64,000 nucleotides of DNA from Brassica napus. Taxonomy: Eukaryota; Streptophyta; Magnoliopsida; Brassicales; Brassicaceae. The DNA lies in contig NC_063449.1 in NCBI RefSeq assembly GCF_020379485.1, forward strand, positions 35,275,473-35,339,472. Reading direction: 5' to 3'. A program made the translations under genes and the position numbers. The notes under the pieces are model-generated. The model worked only from the letters and a program-made list of their open reading frames with translations. It ran no database searches and was not told the origin of the DNA. This document shows positions 36,885 through 48,784 of this stretch, piece by piece (the first letter of the stretch is position 1; each line of letters opens with the position of its first letter).

Positions 36885-37783
36885 TTCCCAATCCTCTTCT
36901 GAGGTTCCATCTTAGACGGCACATATGTCTGCAGTGGTTTATTCAAAGTCTCTTAAGATGGTGTATGTCTGGTTTATGACCCGTATTCAATCTGAGATGA
37001 GAATATCTATGCTCACTTATATGGCCTGATATATTTTCACTTTATATACATGTAAATCCATGATGTCCCTAAGCTTTAGGATGGATGTCCGATCCTTATA
37101 GGTAATGGATTGCACGGCCAAGCCGTTTATATCATGGTCATAGACCATGGTTCACGAATTTGTTCACGAATTTGTAGTATTGATCATGTATCACAAGTTT
37201 ATCCTCTCTCTCCTTCATGAACATACTATAATTTCGTGATGTAGGACAATAAAGCCCAATGAGTTTCCCTTTGTGTACATGTTTCACAACGTGAGATCTT
37301 ATGGGATAACTCTTTGTGCCTTCTCAATATCAATCTTTGCATCAAGTTTAGACTAGGATGGCTAATCCGGTCTTGCCATAAAGTGTATAATTTTCGTGGG
37401 ATATATTGGTATGATCACCACGGCTCTTGCCTCTTATCATACTGATCTATAGCATAGTTTTGATCAGTATATTACATATGTATAATCTTGACCACTTTCT
37501 TAAAAGGGTCTTAGGCGTTTTCTTTCTTTTCTTACAAGTTAGATTACATAATTTGTTTCCTTTTGCCCATTGTTTCTATTTGAAAACCATTTTATTATAA
37601 CTCAATGGGTCATACATTCTTGGGTGTATATAATGCCCTTTAGGCAATGCCTTGGCCATAGATTTCTTACTAGGCTACTATACCCGTACTATAATGCCCT
37701 TTAGGTAATTTCTTTATCAATAAAATCGTTCACATTATCAAGCAAAATTAGGCAAGATATAATAGCAATGAACTCAAAGCATT
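36885..37783 (-). pseudogene. Decayed Copia pol region, right part
   Basis: Continues the Copia interior on the other side of the nested element, and the TTCCC duplication marks the join. No readable domain. Frames are short and A/T-rich. Confidence 0.4.
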
Positions 37784-38858
37784 TCATAAAACAATAAGAC
37801 AATCAGAAGTCTCAAAATCCAAGAGGTCGTCCTTTTTAAGGTCAGAATCATCATCAGCATCATACCCGGTATCATGAACCATATGGGCTTCCGGGTTCTT
37901 GTTCTTAAGGCTCTCTTGATAGAGCTCACATAGATGTTTAGGGGTTCTACAATTCTTGGCCCAATGGTTACTCATCCCGTATCTGTGACAAGCTGATTTG
38001 GTCGAGTTAGACGGTTTAGATATGCCGCCTCGACCACGGCCATAACTGCCTCGGCCACGGCCATAACTGCCTCGGCCACGGCCATAGCTGGAACCACGAC
38101 CACAGTTATTGTGGTTTCCTTGCCGGCCATATGAGTAGTTGTCACGGCCACGTCCTTTGTATCTACTACGGCCTTTTCCGTGTGATCTCTTATCATCATG
38201 GACGTGGTTGTACTCTTTGGGGTCTTTCTTTTTAGCCTCATTGGCTTCTGGTAATGCTGCTGTTCCGATGGGTCTCATCTCACTGTTTTTCATCAGGAGT
38301 TCATTATTAGTCTCGGCCAGGAGTAGGCACGAGATCAGATCAGTGTATGAGGTGAAGCCTCTCTCTCTCTCTCTCTCTATACTGCTGTTGCAGCAACACG
38401 TTCGTCGAATGGAACGTGGAGAATTTTTTATCAAGCAACTCTTTCTCGGTTACTTCCTCACCACAAAGTCTCATCATTGAGACTATCTTAAACAATATTG
38501 AATTGTATTCATCCACAGACTTATAATCCATGAATCTGAGATTCTTCCACTCATGTTTAGCCTTTGGTAATAGCATTGTTTTCTGGTGATCATATCGTCG
38601 CTGTAAAGCGGTCCAAAGGTCTAGTGGATTCTCCATGGTGAGGTACTGATCTTTCAGACCCTCAATGAGATGATGGCGTATAATACTTATAGCCCTGTAC
38701 CGATTCTTATCAGTCTCATTGTTGCCCTCGATGATAGCATCACCGAGTTCCTTTGACCTCAAGTTAATCTTTGTGTCAAGTGCCCACTGCAAATAGTTGT
38801 CTCCGGAGAGATTAAGGGCAGCATAGTCTAGGTTTGAGATTTTCGACATCTGAATCAC
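37784..38858 (-). pseudogene. Copia gag polyprotein (UBN2-type) with frameshift at a microsatellite
   Basis: The capsid-like part opens at 38858 (NLSGDNYLQWALDTKINLRS, then NPLDLWTALQRRYDH and VDEYNSILFKIVSMMRLCGE), typical of the plant Copia UBN2 gag domain. The frame breaks at a (GA)n run near 38358-38380, seen as RERERER in both frames. The rest of Gag continues in another frame: a Gly/Arg/Tyr repeat (GRGRGSYGRGRGSYGRGRG) and a CCHC knuckle, CHRYGMSNHWAKNC, whose second Cys is replaced by Tyr. Both defects suggest a dead copy. Confidence 0.8.
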
Positions 38859-40002
38859 ATTATCATTCGAAATTTAGGGTTTCACAATGTGATCATGTGT
38901 CCGCAAGACAATCAATAATCTCGGCCACAAGCAAGTCTTATACAATCATGTTTTCAAACAATCTAAAACGACCATGGTGCGATCAATCATAGATTCTATA
39001 TTAAGCCGCACGGCCATACAATTCTATGATGCAAACTATTCAAGTTTATACGATCTATATGTCATGCTGGTCGATATTTTAAAACAAGACGAATGCAATT
39101 CATATTCAGTTTTATATGTTTATGCAAACAACCCTAATCAATCGGTTTCTTATTATGAAAATTAGAGTTTTGATTTAAGCAATACTAGAATTCGATTTTA
39201 GCAATATGAGATCAATGTTTTAAGGCTTTTAGGAATTTAAAACAAGATTTAGGGTTTTAAACATTTGAGTGGGCGATTTTATCAACATGAGGTTAAGGGT
39301 TTCAAGGCCTTAAGATTTTAGTTTCGAGATTCAATCAATCTATTAATCTTAAAACAAAGATCATCAATCATTTAATCAAGCAAGAACAATTTAAAATCGA
39401 TTTCAAGCTTTAGGGTTTTAGGGTTTTCGATTCCAAGATTTAGGGTTTTAATAATTCAGATCAGAACAATCAATCAACATGTTCTAATGGAATCGATTTC
39501 ATTCTAGTGATTATAAGATGATCAGTTTTAGGTTATAACAATTTTTAGGGTTTATCAAGAACATTGGATTTCCATAATAATGGATTAGGGTTTTAGGGTT
39601 TGATCATTATGTTCTTAGATTAATCGGTATACCTTTGTTTGTAGGGTTGAAACCGGACCACCAAAGAGAACGGATGAACCTCGAGCTGCACACGGACGGA
39701 CGCGAGCTGGATGTCGTCGGATGCAAGCTGAACGGGACGGGACGCGTATGCTTCCTATCGGGTTTGCAAGTGGCTGATCGGGATTGCGAGCTGGTTGATC
39801 GGGAACACGAGCTGGCTGTGATGCAAACAGAAGCTGAGGTCGTCTAGGATCAGGAACACCTGCTGATCGGTTGCTGACGAGCTGGAACGCGAGCTAGGAC
39901 GAATTAGGGTTCGTCGGGATTAGGTTAAAGTCGCCGGCTAGGTTAGGTTTAAGGGATTGCCGATTTTAGCTTAGATTGCAGAGAACAATCGTGTTGATAA
40001 CG
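38859..40002 (-). other. Copia 5' untranslated interior between gag and 5' LTR
   Basis: About 1.1 kb with many TTAGGGTTT/AGGGTTTTAGGG words (39240-39600) and a GC-richer block (39650-39960) of repeated GAGCTG/GATCGGG words. The short ORF across that block looks like a repeat artefact. Confidence 0.45.
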
Positions 40003-40348
40003 TGTTGTAAAAGAATGAGAATTCTATATATTTCATTAATGAATAAAACATCCCTTATATAAGGTTTACAAGATAGAGATAAAAGAAAAAAGTACAAATC
40101 CTAATCCAACTAGATTTAGGATAACTACTAAATACATAAATGGAAAGATTACATATATAAGGAAAAGGAAATAGGGTTTTCTTTTCTCTAAAGCTTGTGG
40201 TCGCCTCTCTCTCTCTTCTAAGGCATGCGGCCGCCTCTCTCTCCTCTCTCTAGGGTTTCGGCTATGTCTATTTCTTCTAGGGTTTGGGCCGGTTATGGGC
40301 CGGTTATGGACCGGCCGATTATGGACATTCATCACTTGATTTATAACA
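40003..40348 (-). repeat. Copia 5' LTR (right copy)
   Basis: 346 bp, TG...CA ends, followed by AAAAA. Differs from the left copy by scattered substitutions and small indels, so it is older than the nested insertion. Confidence 0.85.
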
Positions 40349-40681
40349 AAAAAATGTTATTTTGAAACATTACAAAGGTGAATGTTAAAATTAGTAAGGT
40401 TTTTTCCAGATGTCTTTTCCGCATATATTTGAATAGTACACTTATGCTTCAATTAATGTTAAAATTGTTACTAAACAAATATGAATGTTTTTCTAAGAAG
40501 AAAAAATCTAAGAAGAATATAAGCTATTACACATTTTTAATACACTTTTAGTCTTTCCAAGATATCGTTAATCCTCCACTAATCTACTACATTTTTTTGT
40601 TTATGTTCTCTTACCCGCGTCAACATTTTGAATTAACTAGTAAAGTCAAAGGTAGTAAATGACAATATGACATGCATTAAC
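40349..40681. other. Short spacer, no feature seen
   Basis: AT-rich DNA between the Copia element and the solo LTR. It includes the left TTAAC duplication of the solo LTR at 40677-40681. Confidence 0.4.
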
Positions 40682-42191
40682 TGATGCAGGATTTTTCAAG
40701 GGTCCAAGATCAAATCAATGTAGTATAAAAGATTGTCGAACCAGTTCTAAGTGATTCTAAAGCAAAGGGAATGCAAGTTCATGCTTAATCTAAATGCGAT
40801 CCGGTTTTAAAGATGGTATGAACTAAGAACTAATAAGCTAATGCAATAAAGTAATGATCTTTCTTTCTCAATTTGAAGCAAGAGGACTCATGGGGCTAGG
40901 CATTTGATCTCGGGTGATGTAGATCCAATCTAAGGGTGGCAAGGTATCAATCAAACACTTTCCTTATGCCTAGACACTAAGCTAAACAAGCTCTATCTCT
41001 AGATGAATGTTCTTTTGGTAAAGCAACTCAAGCATCTAATCTCTTAGGTTGAATGTTACTAAAGCAAACATGGAGAACAAGTCCAATAGCAATTTTAACT
41101 CTTTTAGCAACTAATCTCTTAGGTAAAGCAAGCTAAAAGCATTGAAGAGTTGGTTCAGGCATTTCATCATACACCTTGTGGGCAAGAAATACCTAGAGAT
41201 CCATTTTAGTATGATCAAGACTAAAATAGCATTGAGAACCCTCAACAAGCAAAGAAACAAGTAAATCTAACACTAAACACCCTAGATCTTCTCTAATCAC
41301 CCTTAATCACCCTAGCCCATGAATCCAAGATTAGTCTACTCACTAATAGACATGAATAACCCCAAAACCATGGATGATTCAAGGTTAAACATGATTAGAG
41401 AGCAAGATAATCAAGCAAAGATAAGAAATTATGATCAAGATTAGATATTTTTCCCAAAAGTGGCTTTTGATTAGATAGAAAACAAGATGATCCAAACTTT
41501 GGGATTACAAGAGTATTTATATGTCCTTGGAAAACCTAATGGTTTCCATTAAAAAGTCTTAAAAGCCCTTAAAACATTAAAATTCGACTTAGGATAAATA
41601 TCGACTCGGGTTGGAGCGACTGGGCATACCCCGCGTCACACCACCCGCGTCGGATGGTCGTCGATCTTCTGCTTCATACGTGCGGGTAGTGGAACCCGCG
41701 GCCTTCGTCCCGCGTCAGACTGTCGAGGCTACTCTCTCGTCATGCGCGCGGGTAGTCGATCCCGTGTGGCTCCGTCCCGCGTGGCTCTATCGGCTCCTTC
41801 TCTTCGTGACGCGGGTTGAGACGATTGGCACCAACCCGCGCCATCCTCTCCGCATCGGACCTCGATGATTCTTCTAGCTCGTGCGAGCGGGTAGTCGACC
41901 CCGCGTGATCTTTCCCGCGTGGCTTCTCCGAGTCGGTCTTTTGGTGACGCAGGTCAGTGGACTCGGGGTGCTGCTACCCGCGTGGATCACCTTATGATTG
42001 ATCAATCTCCATTCTTCATCTCTTTTTGGATCACAATGCTTCTAAACACCTCTGATTACTCCATAGGATACTCCATTACCTGATTAAGACATATGAATGC
42101 AAAATGGATCCTAAAGATGCTAAACTCTTAATCTATATGATCATTATGTACAAAATGGAAGGTTAAAACAATGCAAATATGCAAGATATCA
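40682..42191 (-). mobile_element. Solo LTR of a family related to the Athila-like element
   Basis: Starts TGATGCAGGATTTTTCAAGG and ends GCAAGATATCA. Flanked by TTAAC on both sides (40677-40681 and 42192-42196), with no interior. The order of motifs (GATTGTCGAACCAGTTCTAA, GAATGCAAGTTCATGCTTAA, ending GCAAGATATCA) follows the LTRs at 29868 and 35431, but sequence has diverged. Its GC-rich array is built from CCCGCGT words instead of GGTCGCTC. It is most simply the product of LTR-LTR recombination. Confidence 0.85.
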
Positions 42192-43411
42192 TTAACTTCA
42201 TATAATTAGATAACTTAAACCATATCTACATATTTGACCTGATGAGAAGCTTTTTATGCTATCAAGATTAAAGGATTTGGAAAACAATCCTCCTGCTCGA
42301 GTCATATGTTTAAGGATCTTGTCTTTTCATGAAGTGGAAACTTCAAGTTGGTTTTAGAAAAAAACTATTGAAAGAATAACAATAAAAATGTGAGAATGGT
42401 TTATGGTATTAAAAACAACAATATGATTATCAAATCATTACCTGAAATGAATTAGAAAACTGTCTTACAAAGTCAAAAGAATATAGTTACTAGGCAACAT
42501 GATGAGAAAAGAATTATGATCTCCTTCATCTATAACATATTTTCTTGAATCTTCAACTCATTCTCCTTTATATACATTAAACAAATAAATAGTAGACACA
42601 AATTCACATATATATAGGGCTAGGAAAAATATCCATAAATTTTGTTTCTATTCGAACCGAAAAATCCGGATATCTGTAATTCCATAAAGCAAAACAAATA
42701 CTAATATGAAATATCTATAAAAACGAAGCAAATCACAATACTTATATTTTCAGAAACAGATATCTGATCCGTTGTATGCATATATATACATACATTTAAA
42801 GATTATATGTACAAGTTATATAAATATCATATTTATATAAGTTTTACAGTATTTTTATTTACTATATTTATTCTATTAGTTATTAAAAATTTTAAAAGTA
42901 AATTGATTTTTGTAATAAAATATTATCATTTGTATTATTTTGAATTTTTATTTTGAATTTAATTTATTTTTACGGATCAAATATCTAAAAAAATTCTAGA
43001 TATCCGGCTACTGAATATCCGAGTAGATACAAATCAATCCAATCGGATAATTGATTACTCGGACAAAACATATCGGATCGTAAATACTTCCAAAAATCCG
43101 GATATCGGATTCATACCCACCCCTATATATATACACACTAAATCCTTTGGCAACAAAGAATGTAATCAACAAAATAAAATAAACATGTTCTCCGACCAAT
43201 ATTATCGTTGATGCATTCCATGGACCAATTTCCATTGATAATTGAAAATCCAAACCAAACATACATACTCAGAGACTGCAGCAAAAAAGACCAGCAACTG
43301 CAACTTAACTACATCCTAACTTACATCCAAAAAATTAGCTAAGGCATGGCACACCAACATCCATACCCAAACCCAAAAAATAAGGAAACCTACAATCAGA
43401 GGTTACGGCTT
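42192..43411. other. Intergenic with an ATCCGGATAT-type repeat
   Basis: No gene seen. From about 42620 to 43115 the ends carry CCGGATATCTG and CCGGATATCGG with GGGTGGGTATG-like borders, around AT-rich DNA. This looks like an old interspersed repeat of unclear class. Confidence 0.4.
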
Positions 43412-43660
43412 TCATTGACAGAAGAATTCAAACAGCCAAGGAGAGTTGCCGTTCTGAACATACGATCTCATCAAACCTTGTTTGGTTACACTTTGTGCAA
43501 TGAAAGTTGCCCCTCTGTTTGCTTGACTCGCAACCACCAGTAACCGACTGCCCTCTATTCTGTCCTTTCCCAACTCGATCTCACGAACTTGATGGAGGAA
43601 GGAGGGCCAAGCTTGAGGCCGTTCAACCGCTCCAAGCATTCCATGGACCATATAACACAT
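43412..43660 (-). pseudogene. LINE RNase H C-terminal fragment
   Basis: The minus-strand frame has AVERPQAWPSFLHQVREIEL followed by SQANRGATFIAQSVTKQGL and PWLFEF. This resembles the C-terminus of plant non-LTR retroelement RNase H domains (an 'RPQAWPSF' segment, then an 'ADxLAKSAxKQ' segment, then 'VPVWLFE'). It is short, isolated and carries substitutions at expected catalytic positions, so it is a relic. Confidence 0.45.
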
Positions 43661-45154
43661 TTTTAAAAACTAAATATCACGGGAAATATAAATTTAACAA
43701 CCCATTCGAGTCTACATGTTTATATATTTATTTTGTACTGGTTTTGTAGTGAACATTTACACGTATTTTGAAATGGACCACAGATGAACAATTCAGAAGT
43801 GGCAATTGGTATCGTAATGAAGGGGCCGTAGCTGTTTACCGTATGGGCAAGATTAAATTCTAGTCCGAATGGATTTGAATTGAATTAACGAGTTGGGCCT
43901 CTCGTTCACCCGTCTTTTTCTTGTGAATTGCAAATGTTAACCAATAACCATCATTTTCCTTGTAAATTAAAAATTTGATGGTAATAGAACTAGAAGCTTT
44001 GATGTTTTTTTTTTTAAAGAATAGAAGCTTTGATGATAGAAAAAAGTTGGAGATTATGCAGCTTTAGTCTCCCACCGATAAATGACGGCGTTATATGAAA
44101 AGATTATGGTGTTGATATTTGTTTTCAGATTAATCTGATTATCTGAAAGTCTTTTACCATTTAGATCATATTGATGAACGGTGTGAAAATATATCAATCT
44201 CAGTCACATCAAAACAAATATTTACTCCAAGGCAAAGTTAAAGAAAAGTTGGTGTAATTCAAAATCTCAATCATGAAAAAGATGCTAAAACAGAACAGTC
44301 AGCTATATGTAATAGAAGGAATAAGTTTTAACTTTGTGTTATCACATCAGTAGACTTTTACTTTTTAACTTTTTCTGGCTTTTGCTTTTTAAATCCGAAA
44401 GTGAAAAACATAGATTCGAGAGATCTTTGATAGGTAAGGTCTTCATGATACGATAATCATCATCGTCTTGTTCCATGAATCCCACGTACTGCTAATTTTG
44501 TACATCCATGTTACAAATAAAAACTGTTCGACCAAAATATAAGGAAATAAAAAGAAAAGATAACAGGATCACTATCATGATAAGGTGAAAGAGAGTCAAG
44601 GATAACTGTGACAAAAAGAAAAAGAGAGTCAAGGATAACAGGATCATTATCATGATATGACCGTAAATGTTCTGTTTTCTATTTAATAAATTTATTAAGG
44701 ACAAAATGTAAAACAAAAAAAAAAACACATGAACTATCTTATTGTACGCAAGAACATTTTCAATGCATTTTACGCAAGATCACTATTAACCTATAGATTA
44801 TTTTAGATTTTCGACCGTCTTCTCATACCATTAAGCAAGGTCCTAGAAGAAACGTCTTGGCCGCAGTGCGACAATCTCATATTCCAGATATATTGTTTTG
44901 ATTTTAGAGCTAATTAGGTAGATATACACAAAGAATTGAGATACCATTGTTTTTGGGGTAAAAATGGGGTAAAAAATGGGGAGAAATAGGGTATACACCT
45001 AAATATGATATAAGGTTTGGGTAGGGAGTGCAAATTCCCTTGATTTTATAATGTAAAAAGAAACCCTTCGAATACTTCAAATTCTTTGCTACTCACCTAG
45101 AACAATTTCAACAAAGAATTTTATATATGTACTTAAGTTATTTCAAGAAACATC
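43661..45154. other. Intergenic, no gene seen
   Basis: AT-rich. A short local duplication is present at about 44560-44660 (AGAGAGTCAAGGATAAC and AGGATCA.TATCATGATA words twice). The right end includes the ATC target duplication of the CACTA element. Confidence 0.4.
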
Positions 45155-46974
45155 CACGCAAGAAAATAGTTCTATTGCAACAGAAAAATTGCAATGTATG
45201 TTTTCATTAATAAGTTGCTATGATTATTGCAATATACTTGCAATAATGAATATTTGTTACTGTTTCATTACAAATTTATTGCAAAATAACAACTATAACA
45301 GACGTTGTATTTTATTGTTACTAAATTGCAACTTTTTACAACATAAACAAATATCTTGCGAGTGTTGCAAGAAGCATTCAACATTTTTGAAGCTAATTTG
45401 TAAAAAAAAAATATATAAAAAATATGTGGCAAAAGGTCTCCGGTATGTGACCATATGCACATCATTGTCCCCTCATTATTTGAGACGTCATGGGGATGTT
45501 TTCGAGCCGTCCGAGTGCTGTCCCTGTTTACCAAAGGTCTCCGGTACGTGAGGCGGCTAGTGATAGAGTGAAACGTAGAGTCCTCTTTAATGTAAATGAG
45601 CTAATACATATTCTCTTCAATACATGAAGCGCCACTTCTTCATCAGGATCCGTTCCCTTTTGAAACCCAAAGCGCTTCATCATCAGGATTCATTCCCTTT
45701 TGAAACCCAAAGCATCCTCTCTCATATGCAACCTTCAAAGCTCACCTACAATATCAATAACTCAATAACCTAAACCCACACATATGATTTCTATATTTTT
45801 GTTTTTCATTTGAAATTTTACTAAAGGGTTCATGCAGAAGTATGACACCCCACAAAACTAGAAACGGTTCAAAAAACTTTAGTAGTTTAAGGTCTTCTTT
45901 CGTGTATACTAACTCTATCAACTGGATCAAATTTCATTTGCATGCCCGTAAATCATATTGTTCTTAATATATTTTTTATTTAGTCAAATGTTGCAACTAC
46001 TAGAATATATTTTTTATCTAGTCAAATGTTGTTCCCACCTAATATTTTTTTACCGCTTAACTTTAGTTTGTTTCGAAAATATTAACTAAAAAGATATGGA
46101 TATATCCAATATCGAGATAGTTTAGATTTTATTGTTTTCGTTATATATATAGCTTATGCAGCCCAAGTATTGAACGTCTTAGGTGTTCTCGATCATTCCA
46201 AAGTGAATGGATCATTTTGTCCAGCTATTCTACCCACGAGGGTCAACAATCAAGTCTCAGTTGGCTGTTTTAGTTTTTTTTCTAAGTTTTTTTAGGTTTG
46301 TAGCATTCAAATTATCATTGGTATTTCGCGAATAATGCATTGTTGAACTTTTAACATTTTAGTTTATTTAAGAAAGTTGGTCATTTGGGTTTTGTATTAT
46401 TATAAAATATATTTAATGAAAAATAAATAACGCCTCTGATATTATTATAACGAAATAGTACTGCACCAAAATATTTGAACCAAAATATTTGCACCAAAAA
46501 TACTGTTTAAAATATTGCAACAAAACCATTACAACAACATTCGGCCATATTTTATATAGCAACTTTTGTAACGATTTAAATTGCATCCATACGTCATAAT
46601 TATTACAAAATATTTTATAGACATCTTGTTGCACTAATACTATTAAAATTGCAATAAAAATTATCGCAGATTTACTATTTTGTTTGCTATATATTTTCTG
46701 TAACAATGATTTGCCACTATTAATGTCGCACAAATACGTTGTAAATATACAACAAAACTGTTACAAATAAGTTGTTGCAATAATATGACATATATAGCAA
46801 CAACTCAATTTGTTGCTAATATTGCTACGTATATGCAACAAATGTGAATTTGCAACATCTAAATGGTAAGAAATTAAAATTTGTCACATTTTTATTGCAA
46901 TTTTATATTTGCAACAATATATTAGCTAATGCAACAAAATATCATTATTGCAATATGACAATTTTCTTGTAGTG
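45155..46974. mobile_element. Non-autonomous CACTA-type element with TTGCAAC subterminal repeats
   Basis: Left end CACGCAAGAAAATAGTTCTA and right end (minus strand) CACTACAAGAAAATTGTCAT form imperfect terminal repeats. ATC flanks both sides (45152-45154, 46975-46977), the 3-bp duplication expected of CACTA elements. Both ends are rich in TTGCAAC/GTTGCAA words (about 45170-45370 and 46490-46960). The interior has the near-direct repeat AAAGGTCTCCGGTA at about 45434 and 45534, and no transposase. Confidence 0.75.
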
Positions 46975-47529
46975 ATCACACCTATATATCAATCAGTTTT
47001 TGATTCATTGATATTATCATACTATCGAGACACTGGCCTATACATAATGTATAAATCACTATAAGAAAACAAGGTGTTTTCTATGGATTTTCTGACCAGA
47101 TTTTGTTGCTAAATATTTTCGAAATATTTTTTAATGGATAATCTAAAAAAAAAAATTCTATCATAAATTTCCAACAGTTAATTGTTTGTGAAAAAATTTC
47201 ATAAATTTTTGATGAAATTCAAATGGATTAGCTAGAAAACAATCAGAATTCCGTCAAAAAAAATTGATGGGTATTTGTTTGTGAAAAAAAAACTTCAAGA
47301 ATTTCAATGGATTATCCAAAATTGTATCTTTCAGAATTCCGTCAGAAACTTTTAATAATCTCTAGCTATCAGAAATTTGTAACGGCAAAATGTGGTCACA
47401 ATTTTCAACTCATTTTCAATGGTATATGAATGTTTAGTGTGAAAATTTATATTTTGACAGCTTTAGTACAGTATGCGTTGGCCTAAATATATTTTTGTTA
47501 GAACACTACAAGAAAACAGCGGCATACTG

Positions 47530-47780
47530 AGGAAAAAAATCGTCGGTATGTCGTCGGAATAACGCTATTCCGACGACATACCGACGAAAAAAGTCCTCGG
47601 AAATAACTCCTCGGAAATTCATCTTTCCTCGGAAATCCCTCGGAAATTTCCGATGGAATTCCGAGGAAATGAATTTCCTCGGAATATTCCGAGAACTTTT
47701 TTCGTCGGAAATTCCTCGGAATATTCCGAGGAAGATGTCGTCGGAATATTCCGAGGGATACACTTCCTCGGAATATTTCC
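47530..47780. repeat. CCTCGGAATATTCCGAGG palindrome array, left subterminal
   Basis: TCCTCGGAAAT, ATTCCGAGGAA and TCGTCGGAATA words repeat every 15-30 bp. The ORFs rich in FRGNSEE/SEYSEEI strings that cross it are repeat translations. Confidence 0.8.
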
Positions 47781-47799
47781 AAAATTAAAAAAAAAATTA

Positions 47800-48480
47800 T
47801 AAATTTATTTTTTTAAATTAAAATTCGAAAATATAAAATTTAAATTGAAATAAAAACATATTTAAAATACAAAAAATAATAAAATAGTTTTTATAAATAA
47901 AAAAAATGTTTTATAAATACAAAATTAGTTTTAATAAATATAAATATTTTTATAAATATGAAATCATCTTTTTATAAATACAAAATAGTTTTTATAAATA
48001 CAAAAAATAATAAAATAGTGTTTATAAATCAAAAAAATGTTTTATAAATACAAAATTAGTTTTAATAAATATAAATATTTTTATAGATATGAAATCATCT
48101 TTTTATAAATACAAAATAGTTTTTATAAATACAAAAATAATAAAATAGTGTTTATAAATAAAATTTTTTTTTATAAATACAAAATTAATTTTAAAATATG
48201 AAATCATCTTTTATAAATCCAAAAATCGAATTTATATACAAAGAACGTTTTGTATATTTAAAAATAGTTTTTATAAATACAAAAAAAAAAAAATAGTGTT
48301 TATAAATCAAAAAAATGTTTTATAAATACAAAATTAGTTTTAATAAATATAAATATTTTTATAAATATGAAATCATCTTTTATAAATCCAAAAATCGAAT
48401 TTATATACAAAATCGTTTTGTAAAATCGAATTTATATAGAAAAAACGTTTTGTAAATACAAAAATAATAAACAATTTATA
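47800..48480. repeat. ~130-bp AT-rich tandem repeat, about four copies
   Basis: TTTTATAAATACAAAATTAG-type starts recur at about 47910, 48038, 48168 and 48317, with AATATGAAATCATCTTT inside each unit. Confidence 0.7.
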
Positions 48481-48784
48481 AAAAAAGTTCTAAATCAATT
48501 CAACACAACCAAATCACAATTCTAAACCTATTACAAAACAAATCACAATCCTACCCAATCACCCTAACAAAAATCTATCAAAAAACTTCTAAAATCATCA
48601 AATCTACTTAAAAACCTAACAAATAGGACCTAAGAGAGTGGGATAGGGTCCCTACATGATTTGTAAGGGAATGGAAAGGATTCGCCGGAGAGATCGTCGC
48701 GAGAGAAGGTGGAGAACGCCGGAAGGAGAGAGAGATCGCCGGAGAGGAAGAAGAGAGAAATGGGGAAGAAGATGCGGTTCGAGT

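Larger units (their letters stand above)
27073..40348 (-). mobile_element. Copia-type LTR retrotransposon, interrupted by a nested gag-protease element
   Basis: Two LTRs of about 340 bp start TGTTGTAAAA and end TTATAACA, and are flanked by AAAAA on both sides (27068-27072 and 40349-40353). Coding direction is minus, so the right LTR is the 5' LTR. Next to it the minus strand reads ACGTTATCAACACGA, a plausible primer-binding site of the kind seen in plant Copia elements. A purine tract (AAGAGGGAG) abuts the left LTR. The only recognisable gene is the gag region at 37784-38858. The pol region, split between 27406-29867 and 36885-37780, is too decayed to read. Confidence 0.8.

Noticed and set aside
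39635..39847. 70-codon ORF beside the Copia 5' LTR
   Set aside because: Built of GAGCTG/GATCGGG repeats within the untranslated interior.
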